A stretch of 9,280 bases of DNA from an uncultured Nocardioides sp. (GTDB taxonomy: Bacteria > Actinomycetota > Actinomycetes > Propionibacteriales > Nocardioidaceae): NCBI RefSeq assembly GCF_946885725.1, contig NZ_CAMPGZ010000168.1, positions 1 to 9,280 of the forward strand, read 5' to 3'. The notes under the pieces were generated by a model. It had not been told where the DNA came from, ran no database searches, and was given only the letters and a program-made list of their open reading frames with translations. Below, piece after piece: positions 5,515-9,280 of this stretch; within the stretch, counting starts at the first letter, position 1; the number at the start of each line of letters is the position of its first letter. Made by a program: the position numbers and the translations under genes.

Positions 5515-8360
5515 CCACTCTCCCCGGTGACCGCAGCCACGAGCACCTCCGCAGCTTCCCGCCGCCGGAGACCTGGGACCACCACGTCGCGCGCGACGCG
5601 CGCGCCCACCCACGCAAGGTCACGCGCGAGTTCATGCTCATCCCCACCACGTGCTTCAACTGCGAGTCCGCCTGCGGGCTGCTCGCGCACGTCGCCAAGG
5701 ACGACCTGAGCGTCACGAAGGTCGAGGGCAACCCCGCCCACCCCGGATCGCGCGGCCGCAACTGCGCGAAGGGCCCGGCCACGATCAACCAGGTCGACGA
5801 CCCCGAGCGGATCCTCCATCCCCTCAAGCGCGTCGGCGACCGCGGCGCCGGCGGCTGGGAGCGGGTCACCTGGGACGACGCGCTCGACGACATCGCCGGC
5901 CGGATCCGCGCGGCCATCCAGGCGGACCGGCGCGACAGCGTCGTCTACCACGTGGGCCGGCCCGGCGAGGACGGCTTCGCCGAGCGGTTCCTGCTGGCCT
6001 GGGGCGTCGACGGGCACAACAGCCACACCAACATCTGCTCCGCCGGCGCGCGGCTCGGCTACACGACCTGGGGCGGCTACGACCGGCCCTCGCCCGACTA
6101 CGCCAACGCCGATGTCATCCTGCTGCTGTCCTCGCACCTCGAGACGGGCCATTACTTCAACCCGCACGCGCAACGGATCATGGAGGCCAAGGCGCGCGGC
6201 AAGAAGCTCGTCGTCCTCGACGTACGCATGTCCAACACCGCGAGCCACGCCGACCTCTGGCTCGCGCCGTGGCCGGGCAGCGAGGCCGCGATCCTGCTGG
6301 CCGTCGCGTCCCACCTGCTGCAGACCGGCCAGGTCGACCGTGACTACATCCGCCGTTGGGTCAACTGGGACACGTACCTCGAGCGCGTGCACCCCGACCT
6401 GCCGCGCGACTTCGACACGTTCATGACCGCGCTGACCGAGGACTACGCGCGCTACACCTTCGAGTTCGCCGCCGAGGAGAGCCAGGTCCCGGTCGAGCGG
6501 ATCCGCGAGCTCGCCGCGATCGTCGCCGGCGCGCGCACGCGGCTGTCCGCGCACATCTGGCGCTCGGCGGCCGCGGGCAACCTGGGCGGCTGGCAGGTCG
6601 CGCGCTGCCTGTTCTTCCTCAACGTGCTGACGGGCAGCGTCGGTACGCCGGGCGGAACCAGCCCCAACGGCTGGGACAAGTTCATCGCCCACGGATTCGA
6701 CGTACCCGAGGGTGGCGAGGTCTGGAACGAGCTGCTCTGGCCGCGCGAGTACCCGCTCTCCACCAACGAGATGTCGTTCCTGCTGCCGCACCTGCTCCAG
6801 GACGGCCGCGGCTCGCTCGACGTCTACTTCACGCGCGTCTACAACCCGGTCTGGACGAACCCCGACGGCTTCGCCTGGATCGAGGCGCTCACCCGCTCCG
6901 ACAAGATCGGGTTGCACGTCGCGCTGACGCCGACGTGGTCGGAGACCGCGACGTTCGCGGACTACGTGCTGCCGATGGGGCACTCCACCGAGCGGCACGA
7001 CACGCACTCCTACGAGACGCACGCCGGGAAGTGGCTGGGCTTCCGCCAGCCCGTGCGACGGGTAGCGATGGACAAGCTCGGCCTGCCCTACACCGACACC
7101 CGCGACAGCAACCCGGGCGAGGTGTGGGAGGAGAACGAGTTCTGGTTCGAGCTGTCCTGGCGCATCGACCCCGACGGGTCGCTCGGCATCCGGCGCTACT
7201 TCGAGTCGCCGTACCGGCCGGGCGAGAAGGTCACCGTCGACGAGTACTACCGCTGGGTCTTCGAGAACCGCGTCCCCGGCTTGCCCGAGAAGGCCGCGGA
7301 GCAGGGGCTCACGCCGATGGAGTACATGCGGAAGTACGGCGTCGTGGAGGTCGCCAAGGACGTCTACCGCCAGGACGAGCGGCCGCTCACCGAGGCCGAG
7401 CTGGAGGGCGCGGTCGCCGACGAGCACGGCGTGCTGCGCAAGCCCACGACCGACGAGTCCACGCCGCCGCTGGTGGGGGAGGCCGGCGCTGTGGGAGTGC
7501 GGCTCGAGGACGGCTCCCAAGTGGCCGGCTGGCTCTCGCCGAGCCGCAAGCTCGAGCTGTGGTCCGACGCGGTCGCGTCGTTCGGCTGGCCGGAGCACGC
7601 CGTACCCACGTACATCGAGTCGCACGTCTCCCGGCGCAAGGTGGACATCGCCAAGGGCGAGATGGTGCTGGTGCCGACGTTCCGGCTACCGACGCTGATC
7701 CACACCCGGTCCGCCAACGCCAAGTACCTCAACGAGATCAGCAACACCCACCCGCTCTGGGTGCACGAGGACGACGCGCACCGGCTCGGCATCGCCACCG
7801 GAGACCTGGTCCGGGTGACCACGCGCATCGGCCACTTCGTGGCTCGGGCCTGGGCGCACCAGGGCATCCGGCCGGGCGTCGTCGCGCTCAGCCACCACAT
7901 GGGCCGCTGGCGCCTCGACGACATCCACGCCAGCCGCTGGGCCAGTGGCAAGGTCGACATGGAGCGCACCGACGAGGGCGTGTGGCGGATGCGCTACACC
8001 GAGCACACCGCGCCGTTCGCCAGCGACGACCCGGACAGCGCGCGCATCCACTGGGAGGACCCCGGCGTCCACCAGAACCTCACCTTCCCGGTGCAGCCCG
8101 ACCCCTGGTCCGGGGCGCACTGCTGGCACCAGCACGTGACCGTCACCCCGGCGCAGCCGGGGGACCGGTACGGCGACATCGAGGTCGACACGAGGAAGGC
8201 GCGGGAGGTCTACCGCGAGTGGATCGCGCTGACCCGGCCAGGTCCCAACGCCGAGGGCTGGCGCCGCCCGGAGTTCCTGATGCGGCCGGTGAAGCCGAAG
8301 CGCAAGGCGTTCCGGCACGACGGCAACCCGGGGCAGGGTCCGCCCGAGGGCCCGCCATGA
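5511..8360 (+). CDS. Molybdopterin oxidoreductase, catalytic subunit (DMSO reductase superfamily)
   Basis: This 949-residue subunit starts with an [4Fe-4S] motif, C48-x2-C51-x3-C55 and C85 in GRNCAKGP. The catalytic domain has HTNICSAGAR, where Cys176 is the likely molybdenum ligand, as in formate, polysulfide and thiosulfate enzymes. A long insertion (about 560-690) precedes the dinucleotide-binding domain (about 718-850: NAKYLNEISNTHPLW, GDLVRV, HHMGRW) and a C-terminal extension. No in-frame TGA could encode selenocysteine. There is no twin-arginine signal in the 47 residues before the cluster, so the enzyme is predicted to be cytoplasmic, as in Soe-type sulfite dehydrogenases and unlike Tat-exported Phs, Psr or Fdn enzymes. 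It is the partner of the fused FeS/NrfD protein, coupled by an ATGA overlap. The substrate is unproven: sulfite and formate are the leading options. Confidence 0.88.
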   Translation: MTTLPGDRSHEHLRSFPPPETWDHHVARDARAHPRKVTREFMLIPTTCFNCESACGLLAHVAKDDLSVTKVEGNPAHPGSRGRNCAKGPATINQVDDPERILHPLKRVGDRGAGGWERVTWDDALDDIAGRIRAAIQADRRDSVVYHVGRPGEDGFAERFLLAWGVDGHNSHTNICSAGARLGYTTWGGYDRPSPDYANADVILLLSSHLETGHYFNPHAQRIMEAKARGKKLVVLDVRMSNTASHADLWLAPWPGSEAAILLAVASHLLQTGQVDRDYIRRWVNWDTYLERVHPDLPRDFDTFMTALTEDYARYTFEFAAEESQVPVERIRELAAIVAGARTRLSAHIWRSAAAGNLGGWQVARCLFFLNVLTGSVGTPGGTSPNGWDKFIAHGFDVPEGGEVWNELLWPREYPLSTNEMSFLLPHLLQDGRGSLDVYFTRVYNPVWTNPDGFAWIEALTRSDKIGLHVALTPTWSETATFADYVLPMGHSTERHDTHSYETHAGKWLGFRQPVRRVAMDKLGLPYTDTRDSNPGEVWEENEFWFELSWRIDPDGSLGIRRYFESPYRPGEKVTVDEYYRWVFENRVPGLPEKAAEQGLTPMEYMRKYGVVEVAKDVYRQDERPLTEAELEGAVADEHGVLRKPTTDESTPPLVGEAGAVGVRLEDGSQVAGWLSPSRKLELWSDAVASFGWPEHAVPTYIESHVSRRKVDIAKGEMVLVPTFRLPTLIHTRSANAKYLNEISNTHPLWVHEDDAHRLGIATGDLVRVTTRIGHFVARAWAHQGIRPGVVALSHHMGRWRLDDIHASRWASGKVDMERTDEGVWRMRYTEHTAPFASDDPDSARIHWEDPGVHQNLTFPVQPDPWSGAHCWHQHVTVTPAQPGDRYGDIEVDTRKAREVYREWIALTRPGPNAEGWRRPEFLMRPVKPKRKAFRHDGNPGQGPPEGPP

Positions 8361-8399
8361 CAAATGGGCGACACGCCGGTCCGCGGAGTTCCCCGGCTC

Positions 8400-8429
8400 T
8401 TGACAACGGGGCGCCGTGCCCGAAGGATC
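8400..8429 (+). promoter_or_regulatory. Candidate promoter of the ABC operon
   Basis: TTGACA at 8400-8405 is a perfect -35 hexamer. Seventeen to eighteen bases on, only AAGGAT/AGGATC (8423-8429) can serve as the -10, a weak match. The start would fall at about 8435, inside the LacI-type palindrome, which fits repression. A weak -10 beside an activator site is also common. Confidence 0.4.
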
Positions 8430-8430
8430 G

Positions 8431-8440
8431 CAAACGTTTG
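8431..8440. promoter_or_regulatory. LacI-type operator candidate CAAACGTTTG
   Basis: The 10 bases form a perfect palindrome with a central CpG, the hallmark of LacI/GalR-family operators (GCAAACGTTTGC-like in actinobacteria); here the flanks read G on the left and T on the right. No LacI gene is in the window, so the regulator would act in trans or be encoded further along. Confidence 0.45.
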
Positions 8441-8441
8441 T

Positions 8442-8457
8442 AGTGATGCACGTCACA
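8442..8457. promoter_or_regulatory. CRP-family binding site candidate AGTGA-N6-TCACA
   Basis: The sequence matches the TGTGA-N6-TCACA consensus of CRP/GlxR-type regulators at nine of ten specified bases. The only difference is the first T. It directly abuts the CAAACGTTTG palindrome, giving a compact two-factor control block upstream of the ABC gene. If the TTGACA promoter is used, the site lies just after the start point, suggesting a repressing role. For a downstream promoter it would activate. Confidence 0.5.
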
Positions 8458-8516
8458 ACCCGACAGATCCGGCGAAACCGCCCGGAACGACCCCCGGCTC
8501 CTCGGTCCGGGCGAGT

Positions 8517-8574
8517 CCCCCGACAGCAGCAGAGCACCACAGCAGCACAGCAGCACCGCACAGCAGCACGGCCC
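8517..8574 (+). repeat. T-free CAG/CAC-rich leader with four ACAGCAGCA copies
   Basis: No T occurs for 58 bases. Within it ACAGCAGCA occurs at 8523-8531, 8539-8547, 8547-8555 and 8560-8568. The transcript here would be rich in C and A with few pairing options, so it is an unstructured stretch ahead of the ribosome site at 8579-8585. It may ease ribosome loading or act as a Rho-loading region; neither is shown. Confidence 0.6.
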
Positions 8575-8592
8575 TACCGAAGGGAATCCCCC

Positions 8593-9280
8593 ATGGCGAA
8601 GGCCCCGGCAGCACCCCCGGACCCCGCCCGAGCGCTCGCGGTCGAGGCCCGCGGCGTCGAGGTGACCTACGACCGGCTGCGCGAGAAGGACACCCTGGTC
8701 GCGCTCAGCGACTTCAGCGTCACCGTCGAGCAGGGCGAGTTCCTGGCGGTCGTCGGGCCGAGCGGCTGCGGCAAGAGCACATTCCTCAACGTCGTTGCCG
8801 GGCTGACGTACCCCTCCGCCGGCACGGTCGAGGTGATGGGCAAGCCCGTCACGGGTCCGGAGACCGACCGCGCGGTGGTGTTCCAGGACTACGCGCTGAT
8901 GCCGTGGCGGACCACCGAGCAGAACGTCCGGTTCGGGCTCGAGCTCCAGCGCCGGGTCGACTCCGGCACGGCCGAGAAGGTCCGGCACTACATCAAGCTC
9001 GTCGGACTGGAGGGCTTCGAGAAGGCCTACCCGCGCGAGCTGTCGGGCGGCATGCGGCAGCGCGTCGGGCTCGCCCGGGCCCTGGTCACCGAGCCTCGGC
9101 TGCTGCTGATGGACGAGCCGTTCGCCGCGGTGGACGCGATGACCCGCGAGGTCATGCAGGACGAGCTGGCCCGGATCGTCGCCGAGACCGGGCAGGCGAT
9201 CATCTTCATCACCCACAGCGTCGACGAGGCGATCACGTTGGCCGACCGGATCGCCGTGGTCACCAACCGGCCCGGGCGGA
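8593..9280 (+). CDS. NitT/TauT-family ABC transporter ATP-binding protein, 3' end cut
   Basis: 229 full codons are present. All ATPase motifs are visible: Walker A GPSGCGKST (55-63), Q-loop Gln98 in VVFQDYALMPWRT, signature LSGGMRQR (150-157), Walker B LLLMDE (170-175), D-loop and H-loop His208. The FQDYALMPWRT block and spacing fit the nitrate/sulfonate/taurine importer group. These ATPases usually run to about 260-270 residues, so some 30-40 are missing. It would energise a membrane permease with a periplasm-type binding lipoprotein, probably encoded beyond the window. The start is supported by AAGGGA at 8579-8584, eight bases upstream. An in-frame ATG at 8446 exists but is less likely. It lies 232 bases after the molybdoenzyme gene with its own control sites, so it is probably a separate transcription unit. 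Confidence 0.86.
   Translation, partial: MAKAPAAPPDPARALAVEARGVEVTYDRLREKDTLVALSDFSVTVEQGEFLAVVGPSGCGKSTFLNVVAGLTYPSAGTVEVMGKPVTGPETDRAVVFQDYALMPWRTTEQNVRFGLELQRRVDSGTAEKVRHYIKLVGLEGFEKAYPRELSGGMRQRVGLARALVTEPRLLLMDEPFAAVDAMTREVMQDELARIVAETGQAIIFITHSVDEAITLADRIAVVTNRPGR

Larger units (their letters stand above)
8361..8592. other. Regulatory intergenic region before the ABC ATPase gene
   Basis: These 232 bases hold, in order: a weak five-pair stem (GCCGG 8375-8379 with CCGGC 8393-8397, no U-tract), a TTGACA hexamer (8400-8405), a LacI-type palindrome (8431-8440), a CRP-type site (8442-8457) and a T-free CAG-rich stretch (8517-8574) ending at the ribosome site AAGGGA. A 28-codon frame at 8357-8443 overlaps the previous stop but lacks support as a gene. 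Confidence 0.6.

Noticed and set aside
5478..7625. Long minus-strand open frame opposite the molybdoenzyme gene
   Set aside because: It is antisense to a subunit with intact FeS, Mo-ligand and dinucleotide-binding motifs. The translated product has no recognisable domain, only Val/Arg/Gly-rich sequence.
8375..8397. Stem GCCGG/CCGGC as terminator of the molybdoenzyme operon
   Set aside because: There are only five pairs with a 13-base loop and no T-tract after it, not enough for an intrinsic terminator.
8357..8443. 28-codon frame overlapping the molybdoenzyme stop by ATGA
   Set aside because: The overlap looks like coupling, but the peptide is Pro/Arg/Asn-rich with no motif, has no clear ribosome site, and covers the TTGACA and LacI-type elements.
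8521..8570. CAG-rich repeats as a CRISPR array
   Set aside because: The units are 9 bases, unevenly spaced and sometimes overlapping, with no spacers of CRISPR length and no cas genes.
8143..9216. Minus-strand open frame with a Cys/Leu-rich run
   Set aside because: The Cys/Leu run is only the reverse reading of the CAG-rich leader. The opposite strand encodes a complete set of ABC ATPase motifs.

Overview
The window is about 70% GC, uses GTG/TTG starts freely, packs genes with 1-4 base overlaps, and carries actinobacterial gene families: a PIN-domain protein beginning MARYVIDAPTLLH, a DUF2975/XRE pair, and a fused FeS/NrfD subunit beside a molybdopterin oxidoreductase. It most resembles the chromosome of a high-GC actinobacterium, perhaps Nocardioides-like. 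This assignment comes from style and remembered families, not a search. No mobile element, RNA gene or CRISPR array was seen.

Left part (1-1404): a PIN-domain gene runs off the left edge on the minus strand. Divergent from it is a tight DUF2975 membrane protein / YozG-type XRE regulator operon. Its promoter (TTGCCA-N17-TAGATT) is overlain by a long inverted repeat that is probably the operator. A small Cys-containing lipoprotein gene follows on the same strand. A short convergent intergenic stretch (1405-1533) then holds two 18-bp direct repeats and one DnaA-box-like 9-mer.

Centre (1534-8360): a GntR/FadR-type regulator and a SulP anion transporter form a translationally coupled minus-strand operon. 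Divergent from it is a two-gene respiratory operon: a fused four-cluster ferredoxin plus NrfD-like membrane anchor, and a 949-residue molybdopterin oxidoreductase with no Tat signal, so the catalytic side is predicted to be cytoplasmic. The intergenic region between the operons holds a palindrome-embedded -10, a FadR-like dyad, a second dyad, and a five-codon reading frame (Met-Arg-Gly-Cys-Arg). The best Shine-Dalgarno serves this mini-ORF, and its stop overlaps the GTG start of the respiratory gene.

Right part (8361-9280): a 232-bp intergenic region carries a TTGACA element, a perfect CAAACGTTTG palindrome of LacI-operator type, an abutting CRP-type site (AGTGA-N6-TCACA) and a 58-nt T-free CAG-rich leader. 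It precedes a NitT/TauT-type ABC ATPase gene cut by the window end.

Working hypothesis (inference): the FadR-type regulator controls both divergent units. The molybdoenzyme complex oxidises or reduces a small substrate in the cytoplasm and exchanges electrons with the quinone pool, SulP moves the related anion, and the downstream ABC system imports a precursor. One coherent version is sulfonate import, sulfite oxidation (Soe-like) and sulfate export. A formate/bicarbonate version is also possible. The sequence alone does not decide the substrate.
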